Shown one piece after another: positions 41,903 to 53,020 of a DNA stretch of 64,000 bases (its first letter is position 1; each line of letters begins with the position of its first letter). The DNA lies in the NCBI GenBank assembly GCA_030789695.1, contig CM061141.1:320790452-320854451 (forward strand). The letters run 5' to 3'. This DNA comes from Scilla litardierei. Taxonomy: Eukaryota; Streptophyta; Magnoliopsida; Asparagales; Asparagaceae. Both the position numbers and the translations under genes were made by a program. The notes under the pieces are model-generated. The model was given only the letters and a program-made list of their open reading frames with translations, did not search any database and had not been told where the DNA came from.

Positions 41903-44108
41903 TGTAACAGCCTGTTTTCCTAGACGTATTGTGATTATGGTGTGCCTGCGTTCTTTTACTTCGTTGATCCGATTATTTTTGTCTGATTGATCTTCGTCTG
42001 CACGTCGACGCGAGCGCGTCGTCATTTTCGGTTTTACCGTTGCGAAATTTTTTAATCTATTAAATCGTAATTATTTTTAATTAAAAAGTTAATTACTAAT
42101 TAACAAATTGCTACTAAATAATTTTAACCACTACTTACTTTTAACTAAAAAGTTATTACTAATTAAATTATTACTTTTAACTAATCACTCTTCCTAAACT
42201 ACCCTTACCAAGTTACTTTACCCTCACCTATTCAATCCCCACCAAAATGTTGGTGAGATCCAACATCCAACACCAAATTCTTAATCCGCCTCCTACCTCA
42301 CAACCAATCCCCTTCAATCTGTCTCCTCTCCACCTTATCCTTAAAATCAAACTACAGCAAGAAAACACAGCGGCAGCATCAGCACAACCACCTGCACCAT
42401 CAGCATTAGCCATTCCCCTACTTCCACCAAGCAACTACAATCAAACCAATGTCACCATTACTCTCCCCCATTCAAACCAACCTCCTCCATCTCCTTACAA
42501 CACAAAAACAAAACCAGAAATCAAAACTCCAGAAATCAAAACCTAAATCGAGATTAAATTGAACCCTATTTCTGGAATCAAGCCATCGATCGCCGCTTGG
42601 ACCTCGTTGCGCGTCACCGTCGCTCGGATCTGCCACCATCGCCCGAATCTCGCCTGCCGCGCCTCGGATTGTAGGGCGCCACCTTCGAGAAGCCGCCCGT
42701 CACCGATCACTCCGATCTGCAGTGGAACCGTAGCCCAAGCCGCTGCCGTGATCCGCGCCACCGGATGTCGGAATGCCGCCCGCATCGATCGCTGCCCCGA
42801 GCCCTCGATCCGTCGCATCTCAGCCGCGCCCGACTGCCCCGTACGCCGATCACTGCCACCACCGTGACCGGACCGTCGTCGCCGCCGCCTTTCCCCAAAT
42901 CCGCGTCATCCGCCCCTTGCCCAATCGCTTCTGCAGCATCAAAAAAAAAGAAGAAAAGAAAAGAACAGATAGAGACAGAGGGAGAGTAACAGAGAGGGGG
43001 GAATTAATAAAGGTGAGATATTATAAGTTTTACTATTATTATTATTATAAAGTTTACAAGTTAAATTATTATTTATTAGTTATTAAGTTTTAGTTTCTTT
43101 ATAAAGTTTTATTATGAAGTTTTGTAAAGTTAATTATTATAATGGTGTATTAGAGTTATAAATAAAGGTAAGTTTTTTATTTAAGTTGTTATAAATATAA
43201 GTAATTAGTTAGTATAATTAAATTATTAAGTTTTTAGTTAAGTTTAATAGGTTAAGATTATTATTAAGTAAATGTTATAATAGGTTAGTTTAATGTCTTA
43301 TAACTGGTTAATAACTATGAGACTGATATCACAAATCTATTTACGCAGATAAAATGTGCCTCACGTTACCACCACCTTGACACACACACCCACGTCAAGG
43401 CAAGTATTTTTAGTAAATGAATTGCAAATCTGGCCATTCAAACTTAGTGCTAAATCTGATGTGCTTGTCAACTTCTGGTAGCCAATTAATGTGTTCTCAT
43501 TTTTTGATGCCTTCTAATATAAATGGACTAGTCATATTAATGTCGATCGTTTGGACCAATTTGTCACATGCTTGTAATTTAATTAGACTACTTTTACTAC
43601 CTACATGCTAACAAGATAAATTAATTTGGACAAAAGAGTATGTTACAAACTCGTAACACATATTTGATATCCATCGAATACAGATGGGGCGAAACCATCG
43701 AATACAGATGGGGTGAAACTTGGTCGAAGACTAGACAGAACAGTTGGGTGGGGTTGGTTCATGTAGTAGACTCCGTAATTGTTGCTCGAACGCCTTACGG
43801 CTACCTCCAAAACCACACTAACGGATGCAAGCAACTTGGCCATATTCCATGTTGGAATGGCAAGAAGCTACATGGTAAACCCCCTATGATAGGGTGTATC
43901 AAGAACATTACCTACTCAGACATGGACTTATCACGAGCACAAATAATCAAACACTTAATTTACAACTGTCTTACTTTTAAACTGCAAATCCATGCATGCG
44001 CGTACTTTACTTTTCTACACTTATTATTCATAACTGTGTATTAATGCTCTTTTGTCCCTTATAGTTGTTCTTCGTTCATTGCTTTAAATATCTTGTCGAG
44101 CTTATAGA

Positions 44109-44145
44109 TGACATATATTTCAATGTGTTGATGAAATATATGTTA
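44109..44145 (+). promoter_or_regulatory. Stem-loop in LTR E overlapping the short ORF start
   Basis: Arms TGACATATATTTCA (44109-44122) and TGAAATATATGTTA (44132-44145) pair over 14 positions with one G-T pair and a 9-nt loop. The ATG of the short ORF is at 44140-44142, inside the 3' arm, as in LTR A. Confidence 0.65.
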
Positions 44146-44256
44146 GGCCTAGAGACAGAGTATCTCGAGGACCCTACCTTTGAGGATCCCACTTTAGAGG
44201 TGGACCCCGTCGATCAGAGCTACGAGGACGTTGAGATCCTCCCCGCGGAAGGCTAG
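44140..44256 (+). CDS. Short acidic ORF in LTR E leader, 38 aa
   Basis: The ORF starts MLGLETEYLEDP and contains VDPVDQ and LPAEG at the end. The acidic composition, the VDPVDQ or DDPVDQ motif, and the start in a stem-loop arm match the ORF in LTR A despite little nucleotide identity around it. Product function is unknown; an upstream-ORF role is possible. Confidence 0.42.
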   Translation: MLGLETEYLEDPTFEDPTLEVDPVDQSYEDVEILPAEG

Positions 44257-44589
44257 AGCAGGACATTTCTATTTCAGTTTATTATTTGTATTGTTGTTTC
44301 AAGTGTGTTTGCTTTCAGCAGATTGTATGGCCATGCTAGGCCTTAATTGCCTGTGTGTTTGCTTTGGATGCTGGTATTGTAATGTAATGAATATTTATGA
44401 TGCTTCTGAGATATTCACGTGCAGGGACCTGCTTTTGCTAATTTATGCTTATTGTGCTTAAGTCAAAGAAGAAGAAGAAAAAAATAAGTACCTCTTCTTT
44501 GCTTTAAGCACATGCAGACCCGCTCACATCCTCGCCCCCAAGTATAATTGGAAGCGGGGCGTAACAGGTTTTAGTGGTGGCCCATGTAG

Positions 44590-44695
44590 GTCCTGCTCCT
44601 CTCTGTGAAATACTTTAGAAGCAGTGTGAACATCATTACTAACCAAATGGTTTGAATAACTTTGTACACAAATGTTTAACGTGGTTATTTTGCAG
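44590..44695 (+). other. Candidate leader intron of element E, 106 nt
   Basis: The donor TAG/GTCCTG is at the end of the post-LTR block (44567 on). A TACTAACC branch-point-like word lies near 44637, and the acceptor GTTATTTTGCAG lies one base before the gag ATG (44697). Confidence 0.42.
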
Positions 44696-44696
44696 C

Positions 44697-45801
44697 ATGG
44701 GAGGAAGACCGCATACTCGCAACGGACATGGAACGAGCGGGAATGATACTCCTGACCTCCATGAACTTATGAGTATTATGAGAGGGATGTTGGAGACCCA
44801 ACATCAGCTGATCCAGCAGAGTCAGCAACCTACACCACCTGCACCACCCCCACCTCGAGCTGAGCTCGGAGCGAAGCAATTTCGAGAGCTGAACCCAAAG
44901 AGCTTCTCTGGGAGAGAAGGCCTGTTAGCAGCATAAGAATGGGCCCGAACCACAGAGAAGGACCTGAGTCTTGCCCGCATTGACCAGGCAGGCTGGGTAG
45001 AAGTTACCAAGAAATAGCTGACTAGAAATGCTCGGAACTGGTGGGACACTGAAGAAGCTTGTCTCATCCAGCCCATCAACTGGACCATGTTCCAAGAGTG
45101 TTTTGACGCTCAATATTTTCCTGATCAGCCAAGAGGGAACTGCAACAACGTTTCGTCAACCTGGAGCAAGGCAATCGGACGATTGACGAATACGAGGCAG
45201 AATTTTCGATGCTTAGTCGATTTTCCCCACATCTGGTGGAAGATCCCAAAGACTGTGCTTATCAGTTTTTCCAGGGGCTTGACCTGGACATTCTGTCTTC
45301 AATGTCTTCGACGAATTCGACTACATTTCAGGAAGTGTTGGATGCTGCTAAGAATCATGAACTTATTGCGAAGCATAAGAAGGCGCTTCAGATTGGAGGG
45401 AGTAGGCGTCTACCGGAGCCACCCAGGGGAAACTTCCGTCCTACCCAAACTGCACAGTTCAAGAGGCATGCTGCCCCGGCCAACAATCGACCCCAGTTGG
45501 TGAGCTTCCACTGCAGGCACAGGGGGTCATGTCATGAAGGACTGCTGAGAGCTGCTGAATCAATGCCTGATATGTGGCGCATCTGCACATGCTACCAGAG
45601 ACTGTTCTCGCCGCACCAACAAGCCGATGACTACTGGACCTTCTAGGACTGTTCAGCATGGAGCTCCTGGACCTACTCAGCATGGACCACCTCTGGCTTC
45701 ACGACAGAAGGCTTTTGCATTGGCGAGACAGAACCAGTCGAGACGTCAGATTTTCACCATGACAGCCGCGGTGGCTGAGTCGGATGAACAAATGATTCCA
45801 G
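44697..45801 (+). pseudogene. gag: Ty3/gypsy gag of element E (broken)
   Basis: The ATG at 44697 starts MGGRPHTRNGHG. Stops occur at 44934-44936 and near 45016, and frameshifts near 45125 and 45500. Readable pieces include the Pro-rich linker, PKSFSGREG, the core (MLSRFSPHLVEDP, FFQGLDLDI), remnants of both zinc knuckles, and the tail TMTAAVAESDEQMIPG ending at the conserved donor. It is clearly homologous to the gags of A and D and more decayed. Confidence 0.88.
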
Positions 45802-45889
45802 GTGTTACTTAAACCCTTCTTTTATGATGCTTATATTATTTGCATGTGTTACTTGTTTATCTTTTGCTAAGATATTTCCTATGTAATAG
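45802..45889 (+). other. Candidate gag-protease intron of element E, 88 nt
   Basis: The donor is ATTCCAG/GTGTTAC, a TTGCTAAG branch-like word lies about 25 nt before the acceptor, and the acceptor is TATGTAATAG/GTGTTG. Removal joins MIPG to VVLIVSHPALSIFDSG in phase 1. Retained, the frame stops three codons in. Confidence 0.75.
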
Positions 45890-46076
45890 GTGTTGTATTG
45901 ATAGTCTCTCATCCAGCCCTATCCATTTTTGATTCAGGAGCCACTCACTGCTTCATATCCTGAGGATTTATAGAGAGACATTCTATTCATGTTGACCCTC
46001 TACTAAATCGCTTGAGCATATCATTACTGCGAGTGGAGTAGTAAGGACTTCTACTGGCTGTCGATCTTGCCCCATA
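45890..46076 (+). pseudogene. pro: Protease of element E
   Basis: VVLIVSHPALSIFDSGATHC carries the D-S-G active site. A TGA near 45961 and a frameshift near 46010 break it. The remainder ([23 protein letters not shown]) continues in the RT frame from about 46077. Confidence 0.85.
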
Positions 46077-48317
46077 GTGATTTGTGGACACGAGTTGTTC
46101 GCAGATGTTATGATAGTCGACATGTCAAACTTCGATGCGGTATTCGGCAAGGATTGGTTAGGAAATTTCTATGCTACTATCGATTGTCACAACAAGAAAG
46201 TAGTGTTTGAAATCCCTAATCATACTGTGTTTGAATTCATAAGTGGAGACCGTTCACTTGGGCCTATCAAGTTTCGGGCCAAGCCGAACGAACTAAGCAT
46301 TGCATCGATGCAAGTTGAGCCCGAGAAACCTAGAGTGGTTCGAGACTTTGCAGACGTATTTCCTGAAGATATTTCAGGTTTACCGCCTGATCGAGCTCTG
46401 GAATTCACTTTCGACCTTATGCCGAACACTCAACATATTTCGATGGCTCCTTATCGCATGGCTCCTGCTGAACTGGAAGAACTTTGTAAACAACTCGACG
46501 ACCTATTGCAGAAGGGATTAATCCATCCCAGCGTATCTCCTTGGGGTGCGTCAGTTCTTTTGGTCAAGAAGAAGGATGGGTCGAGAAGGATGTGTGTGGA
46601 CTACAGAGAACTGAATAAGGTAACCATAAAGAACAAGTATCCACTGCCGCATATTGATGACATCTTCGATCAACTTGGCGGATCGCAAGTATTCTCGAAG
46701 CTGGATCTCCAAAGTGGTTATCATCAAGTGAAGGTCAGAAGTGAAGACATCCCGAAGACAGCATTCAGGACCAAGTATGGGCACTATGAGTTTGTAGTCA
46801 TGCCATTCGGTGTGACTAACGCCCCAGCAGTATTCATAAACCTCATGAACTTGATCTTCTATGAGTTCTTAGATAAGTTCATGGTGATTTTCATCGACGA
46901 CATTTTGTTCTACTCGAAGGATGAAGAAGAGCATGTCGAGCATTTGCGGATTGTACTGGAGACTTTGCAACATCATCGGTTATACGCCAAGTACTGCAAG
47001 TATGATTTCTGTCTAGACCGAGTTGTCTTTCTTGGGCATGTGGTATCAGGAGACGGTATCTCAGTCGATCCGGAGAATGTCATTTCAGTCAGGAACTGGC
47101 CGACTCCTCGATCAGCTACCGATATCAGGAGTTTCCTAGGATTGTCGGGTTATTACCGTCGATTCATCAAGGACTTCTCAAAGATTGCCGAGCCTATGAC
47201 CCGCCTGACGAGGAAGGATGTCAAGTATGTATGGTCAGACTCTTGTGAGCAGGTGTTTGGGATATTGAAGGCCAAGCTGACGACTGTACCAGTGTTAGCT
47301 ATACCAGACAGGACTGGAGGATTTGAAGCCTTCTGTTAGGCATCTGGCAAGGGCCTTGGATATGTCCTATATCAGCACAGTCATGTGGTCGCATATGCTT
47401 CTCGAAAGTTGAAGATTCACGAAAAGAATTATCCGACTCACGACCTAGAGTTGGCTGCTGTCATCTTTGCTCTGAAGATTTGGAGGTATTTTCTTTTGAG
47501 TGATCAAGTCAAGATCTACACCGACCACAAGAGCCTGAAGTATATTTTCTCTCAGAAGGAGCTTAATATGAGGCAACGCAGATGGTTGGGGCTTATGGCT
47601 GATTATGACATCGACCTCCAATATCATCCAGGGAAGGTGAATGTCGTACCAGATGCATTGAGCAGATTACTAGCGATCATGGCTCTCTCAGCTCAATGGA
47701 GACTTCAGCAGGCTATACATGAGATGGAGGTTGAAGTTATTTTACCCGGAACTTCTGCATCATTGATGAATATGCAAGTGCAGTCTACTATCGTAGATCG
47801 AATCAAAGCTGCTCAGACTGGAGATGCGAAGTTACGGAAAATCCGGGAGAAAGTTGAAGCTGGACTACGGACGGATTTTCTTATTCATGAGAATGGTTCC
47901 CTAAGATACTGTAGTAGGATCTGCGTACCTTCAGGTGACATCAGAGAGGAGTTGATGAATGAGGCTCATAGCTCTTCTTACTCCATTCATCCTGGCAGCA
48001 CCAAGATGTACAAAGATCTTCGTCTAAACTTTTGGTGGCATGGAATGAAGAGAGGCGTGGCTCGAAGTGTTGCTAAGTGCCTTGTGTGTCAGCAAGTGAA
48101 GGCTGAACATCATCGCATTGCTGGACTACTTCAAACCCTGCCGATTCCAGAGTGGACATGGCAGCACATCACTATAGATTTCGTGGCTGGACTACCTCGG
48201 AGTACTAAGCAAAATGATGCGATTTGGGTGATTGTTGACCGATTAACCAAATCAGCGCATTTCATACCCTTCCGAGTGGGACAATCTACGGAAATACTTG
48301 CTAAGAAGTATATGGAG
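46077..48317 (+). pseudogene. pol: Reverse transcriptase, RNase H and integrase N-terminus of element E
   Basis: One frame is broken by a single TAG (47337-47339) where RNase H begins (FEAFC, stop, ASGKGLG). Before it are the protease end, [15 protein letters not shown], the RT ([34 protein letters not shown]; catalytic FIDDILFY), and [11 protein letters not shown]. After it are RNase H ([35 protein letters not shown]), the integrase zinc-binding region ([19 protein letters not shown]), the first catalytic Asp ([10 protein letters not shown]), and KYME at the intron donor. Nearly complete and well conserved. Confidence 0.93.
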
Positions 48318-48387
48318 GTAATGATCTATCCTTTACCTTTAATACTTCCTTCTAGTACATGTTGTGATGTAATCGATAATTGTGCAG
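48318..48387 (+). other. Candidate integrase intron of element E, 70 nt
   Basis: ATGGAG/GTAATG at the donor and ATTGTGCAG/AAGATTG at the acceptor, AT-rich inside. Removal joins KYME to KIVRLHGV in phase 0. As 70 nt is not a multiple of 3, retention shifts the frame and truncates integrase before the second catalytic Asp. It aligns with the 69-nt insert of D. Confidence 0.75.
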
Positions 48388-48672
48388 AAGATTGTTCGAT
48401 TGCATGGAGTTTCGATGAGCATCATCTCTGACCGGGACACTAGATTCACTTCTCAATTTTGGAAGAATCTGCAATCCAATTTGGGTACCAGTCTGAGTTT
48501 CAGCACTGCGTATCACCCGCAGACGGATGGCCAATCAGAGCGTACCATCCAGATATTGGAGGACATATTGCGAGCTTATATGCTGGATTTCAAAGGCTCA
48601 TGGGAAGATCATCTACACCTAGTAGAGTTTTCCTACAACAAAGCTACCAAGCCAGCATCGGCATGGCATTAT
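48388..48672 (+). pseudogene. pol: Integrase middle part of element E, cut by element G
   Basis: [13 protein letters not shown], then [12 protein letters not shown] (second Asp), [18 protein letters not shown] (Glu) and HLVEFSYN. A small frameshift lies near 48640. The copia element G interrupts after GMAL at 48672, and the rest resumes at 61147. Confidence 0.92.
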
Positions 48673-50423
48673 TGTAATGCCCTACAAGCTACTGCACAAG
48701 TACTAGAGGGGGGGTGAAGAGTACTTTAAAATAACAAGGAGTATAATTCCAAATTAAAATGCAAACAACTACCAAATCAATTTGCGGAAGCTTAAATTGA
48801 ATGACAACACAAAATTAACAATGCTAACAAACGATGTTAATGGGTTCGGATCCACCCGAGTCTCCCCGACTTGTTCCCGGTGATCCTACGTCCCAACCAC
48901 CCGGATCCCCTCCGGATACTTGAGTTAGAAACCCTAACTCAAGATTTCCACTATGAATATCTTGTGAAAAACCTTCACAAGATCAAATCATACATGCAAT
49001 GATAAACATGAATCCCACAACCCGGGATCACAACCTTCTCTCACAACCGAGAGAATCACAAAGCAATATTAAAGAGTTTAATATGAAATAAACAATCTTA
49101 CCACAAAATCCTATACCTTGAGTTTTTCTTACCCAAATGGTGAAATGAAGGATTTGAGGAAGATGAAGTCACCAAGACCTAGCACCAAAGAAATGACCAG
49201 CAATGGGTGCCTAGGGATGATTTGGAGACTTGAATCAAGCAATAGTTTGAAGAGCTCACCAAGAACAAGCTTCTCTCAAGATGGATTCTAGATCTAGAAT
49301 GTGAGAGAATGGGTTTCTTGTGAGGAAGAGAGCTTTTGATTTGAGTGAGAATGGCTATCTCTTTTGATCTCAATGTATCTCTTAATGGCAGCTCTAACCT
49401 AGATAGAAATGACCTAGGTTCGTATTTATAGGGTCCCATAAAAACAAGTTAGGTCATTCACCAACGGATAGAAATCTGGGAGAATTAGTCGGTCAAAGAA
49501 CAACCACTGACCGACTAGTTCATCAACTAGTCGGTCAGTCAAACAACGTGGACCGACTAAGTGAAGAACTGAGAAGAGATAGAATTTCAGACCTAGAAAT
49601 CTAGTCGGTCCAAGAAGACTTTCTGACCGACTAGTTTCACAACTAGTCGGTCAGTCAGTGAACGTAGACCGACTAAGAGGCAAAATGAAATAGTCTGAAT
49701 GCAAGTTGACTTAGTCGGTTCAAGAACAAAAGTTGACCGACTAGATTGTCAACTAGTCGGTCACCAAACGTTCTTAGACCGACTAACGATAAACAGTAGC
49801 TTAGGAGAAATTTAGTATGAACAGTAAGTCACAACTAGTCGGTCAAAGAAGCATCACTGACCGACTAGTTCACAAACTAGTCGGTCGGTAAGTTAACATA
49901 GACCGACTAACTGTAAACAGTAAAGTCCAAGAAATTAAGGAATCAAACTAGTCGGTCCAAGAAGAGTTGCCGACCGACTAGATCACCATCTAGTCGGTCA
50001 GTACTTGTTCTTGTACCAACTAACATGCACAATAAAGTCCGAAACGAAGCGCGATGCTTCGAGGAGTTAGAATGAACTTGTGGAAGGATCCTAGAGCTAC
50101 GAAATGAGCGTAAAGAAGATAGAAATGTAAGATATACTCAAGGCTTAACATTCTATATATCGAAGCTAAAAGACAATAAATAAAACCTTAAAGAGTGGTC
50201 TTTGAGAGCTTCGATTAATTCTTCATAACTTCCAAAAAGGCGCAAGAGCTTCAACGAAGCTTTAGGCATGAATACGAGCTTTAGGAAGTGTTGAGATGTC
50301 GCTTTGATTGTTTACGTGAATTTTGCGACGATCTCCAATACTGCGCTCACAAATTGTTAGTTCATGAATTATTTATGTTTGCTCATCATCCAAAACCAAA
50401 TCCGGGGAGTCCAATATTCAACA
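48673..50423 (-). mobile_element. 3' LTR of element G (1751 bp)
   Basis: On the plus strand it starts TGTAATGCCC and ends TATTCAACA. It is near-identical to the right LTR. It contains the five-unit palindrome array (49485-50024). Confidence 0.96.
49485..50024. repeat. Palindromic CTAGTCGGTC array in the 3' LTR of G
   Basis: Five units of about 78 bp each have four arms of TTAGTCGGTC or GACCGACTAG type in alternating orientation, able to form nested cruciforms or hairpins. Confidence 0.93.
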
Positions 50424-50437
50424 TTCTCCCCCTTTTT
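50424..50437 (-). other. Polypurine tract of element G
   Basis: On the minus strand CATCACC then AAAAAGGGGGAGAA immediately precedes the LTR start TGTTGAAT. It is the typical Sirevirus tract. Confidence 0.9.
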
Positions 50438-51385
50438 GGTGATGACAAACCAACATAAATAATAATCAAAAATAATAATTCAAAAGTAAAATACTTACTC
50501 CCCCTGCATTGATGACACGTTAATTCCAAAATGAATATATATGAATTGCATCAAGCAGACGAGTAAGATAAATAAAGAGAATCGATTTTTGAAATATCGG
50601 ATTTTGAAAATCCTTATATATATCTTAACTCCCCCTGAATCTAACATATCAAACTAGATTCTTGGAAATTGAGTTAAATTTTCATTTGCGCTATTTATTA
50701 TCATTATCTCTCCCCCTTTGGCATTATCCCAAAAAAAATGGGGGGCATACAACGACAACAATTAGGAAATTGAAAATCCAATATCGGGAGTCGTAGACAA
50801 TGACGATGGACCAAATTGACACCAAGGGAAAAATGTGGAAACCAAAACAAGGTGTGCCAAATTGTCCATTATCAATTAAAAGAACGATAATCAAAATCAT
50901 CAAAAATACCAAATGTTTATTCATTTCTTGAATAAAGAAACATACTCTCCAATATTCAATATTCTTGGTTAAATTTGTGCATGGAAAACAATTCTATACA
51001 ATTATAGAAATATAATCTATTTAACCAAGTTTTTAATCGTCGAGCGACGAAATCACATTTCAAATGCATTCAACGAATATTAAAATGTGCACGATGAATA
51101 AAAGATAAAGAGAACGACGATGTATATATATATAGAAGCAGCATGAGTACATCCAAAAAGATATCCAATATAAGAAGTACATCACATCAAGTGCTACACA
51201 TCATCAAAAAAAATACATCATACATCATCGATACAACATCATCATATCAAAATATCCAACTCCGACATCCAGAAAACTCAAAAGTATATCAAAACAACTC
51301 ACAAACTCCATCCTATCCTAACCCAAAAACACTCTCAAAAAGGTAAATCATCCAATGAGCAGTGGAGAGTCCTCGGAACAGACAA
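50438..51385 (-). other. 3' non-coding region of G with extra polypurine-like tracts
   Basis: AT-rich and without genes. Three further purine tracts (minus-strand sense AGGGGGAGT or AAGGGGGAGA) lie at 50497-50507, 50628-50637 and 50709-50719. Repeated tracts upstream of the 3' LTR are a reported Sirevirus trait. Confidence 0.75.
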
Positions 51386-53020
51386 TCACGAGTAAGTGGC
51401 TGGATCTGCAGTCTCCGTGGGTCCAGTCGACGGAGTGGACTCAGGATCTGCAGGGAGGAGAGGAGTGTCAACAGACGGGATCGTCGGGGCAGGTGTGGAG
51501 ATATCAGCAACAGGCTCTACAGCAGGGATCTCAACATCAGCATGGGTCTCGACAGAAGCAGCAGCAGTGGTGTCAACAGCAGCAGGCTCAGAAGTCTGAA
51601 CAACTGGTGCAGAAGTCTCTGGTGCACCGGAGGAGGTGCCAACACCAGGAGCAGAAGAGGTAGCAGCAGCAGCAGCAGCACCACGAGCCAAGGAAGTGAC
51701 AAGCTCGTCAATCTCCTCATCGTACATCTCCTCGGCCTCAGAAACCGAAGGAGGAAGCTCAATCCCCATCGTACTTGCCATACGGCAAACTACCTCCTCG
51801 GTACGAGCCAAGCGAGACTCGTGCCGACGAAGTATCCGTACGACATCATCCAAAGTAGCAGGAGGAGTGGAGGCTGCAGCAGCTGAGGGAGAAGCCTGGG
51901 AAGCAGATGCGATAGACATCTGCACGTGACGAAGCGCCGCTAGAGATTTCTTCACGGCCGTCGCGTTCAGAGGAGTACCCAAGGGACGCTCATCGTCAGG
52001 AGGGAGAGGGACTCGGAAATGACGAAACACAAGAGTCAACAGGCAAGGGTATGGAATATGCGCAGATTTATTGGTCTTGTGTATACACTCGAAAGAGTCC
52101 ATCTTATCGAGTATCACGCGAGCCCAATTAATCTCGCACCCCAAGAAAAGAGCGTAGATAAGCTTCAAAAATGGCTAGGAGGGAAGTGAAGAGGAGCCGT
52201 ACTTGGGAAGCAAGCACGACTTCAGAATGAGATTCAGAACCCAGGCATTAGGCTTGAATGACTTCGAATGCACTCCAATGAAGGCAGGAGGGATCACATG
52301 GAAGATGTCAGACAGAACGGACTGATCCAAGGAAGATATATCGTCGACGGAAATGTCCGAAGGAAGGAGACCACACGACGAACAGCCAAGAATCTCCCCC
52401 AAGATTTCTGCCGTGAGAACTATAGGAGTTCCCAAGACAGTAGTCTCAATGGAGTGACTGGCATCGTACTGGCCTCGAACGCGATTGGCATAGAACAATT
52501 TCACTAGGCGAGGGTATGGTTTGGGGTTGGCCTTAAGATCAAAGCGGAGATAATCAAGGAGACCACTATAGGAGAGGAGATCAGCTAAGCCAAGGAAATC
52601 AGAAAACTGGACGTAGTGCTCCAATAGCATCGGGCAGTGTTCAATACGGTTGTAGGCCGCTAGACACATAGGGTCATCGCGACACAACGATATGTCAACA
52701 CCCCCCGCTGGCATTGGGCCCTTTCCCTTTGGCTGGCGAGTCCTAGAATGGAGTGGAGGTGTAGGTTCCTTATGGCTAGGCTCATCCTCAGGGATAAACT
52801 CAGAATCTGAATCAGGAGGAGTCGATGGTGTGTGTGGAATGGGCTTTTTGGTCTTAGATTTGACGGTCGCCGTCCTCTGTTTCTTCAGAGGAGGCGAAGA
52901 CGGGGAAGCTTGAGTAGACTTGGCACGACGCTTCAGCTTAGGTGGATTCCTAGGGTTGGAAGGCCCTACGGTCATAGGAGAAGCCCCAGAAGAGGCGATG
53001 GGAATCCTTGTCTTTGCCAT
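51386..53020 (-). pseudogene. Env-like / putative plant transposon protein ORF of element G
   Basis: On the minus strand the ATG at 53020 opens a frame of about 545 codons interrupted by one in-frame TAG at 52175-52177. The N-terminus (residues 1-95) is Pro/Ser/Lys-rich with basic runs (KLKRRAK, PLKKQR). Residues about 105-280 (YNRIEHCPMLLEHY; FLGLADLL; PRLVKLFYANR; FKPNAWVLN) resemble a domain often annotated as putative plant transposon protein. After the stop come GCEINWARVILDKM, a possible coiled coil (ILRRHESRLARTEEVV) and a long Ala/Thr/Pro/Val-rich tail. In Sireviruses an ORF at this place is called env-like. I see no clear signal peptide or membrane anchor, so an envelope role is not supported by sequence. 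Confidence 0.75.

Larger units (their letters stand above)
41903..44566 (+). mobile_element. 5' LTR of gypsy element E (2664 bp)
   Basis: It starts TGTAACAGCC and ends GGGGCGTAACA, and matches the partial 3' LTR at 61806-64000 with visible scattered differences. It has a GC-rich core at 42560-42920, then a long AT-rich stretch rich in TTATTA and AAGTT words (43010-43260), a stem-loop (44109-44145) and a short ORF (44140-44256). Confidence 0.94.

Noticed and set aside
52175..52177. TAG in the env-like ORF as a programmed readthrough signal
   Set aside because: The following codon is CCA, not the CARYYA context of known leaky stops, and the element has other nonsense changes.
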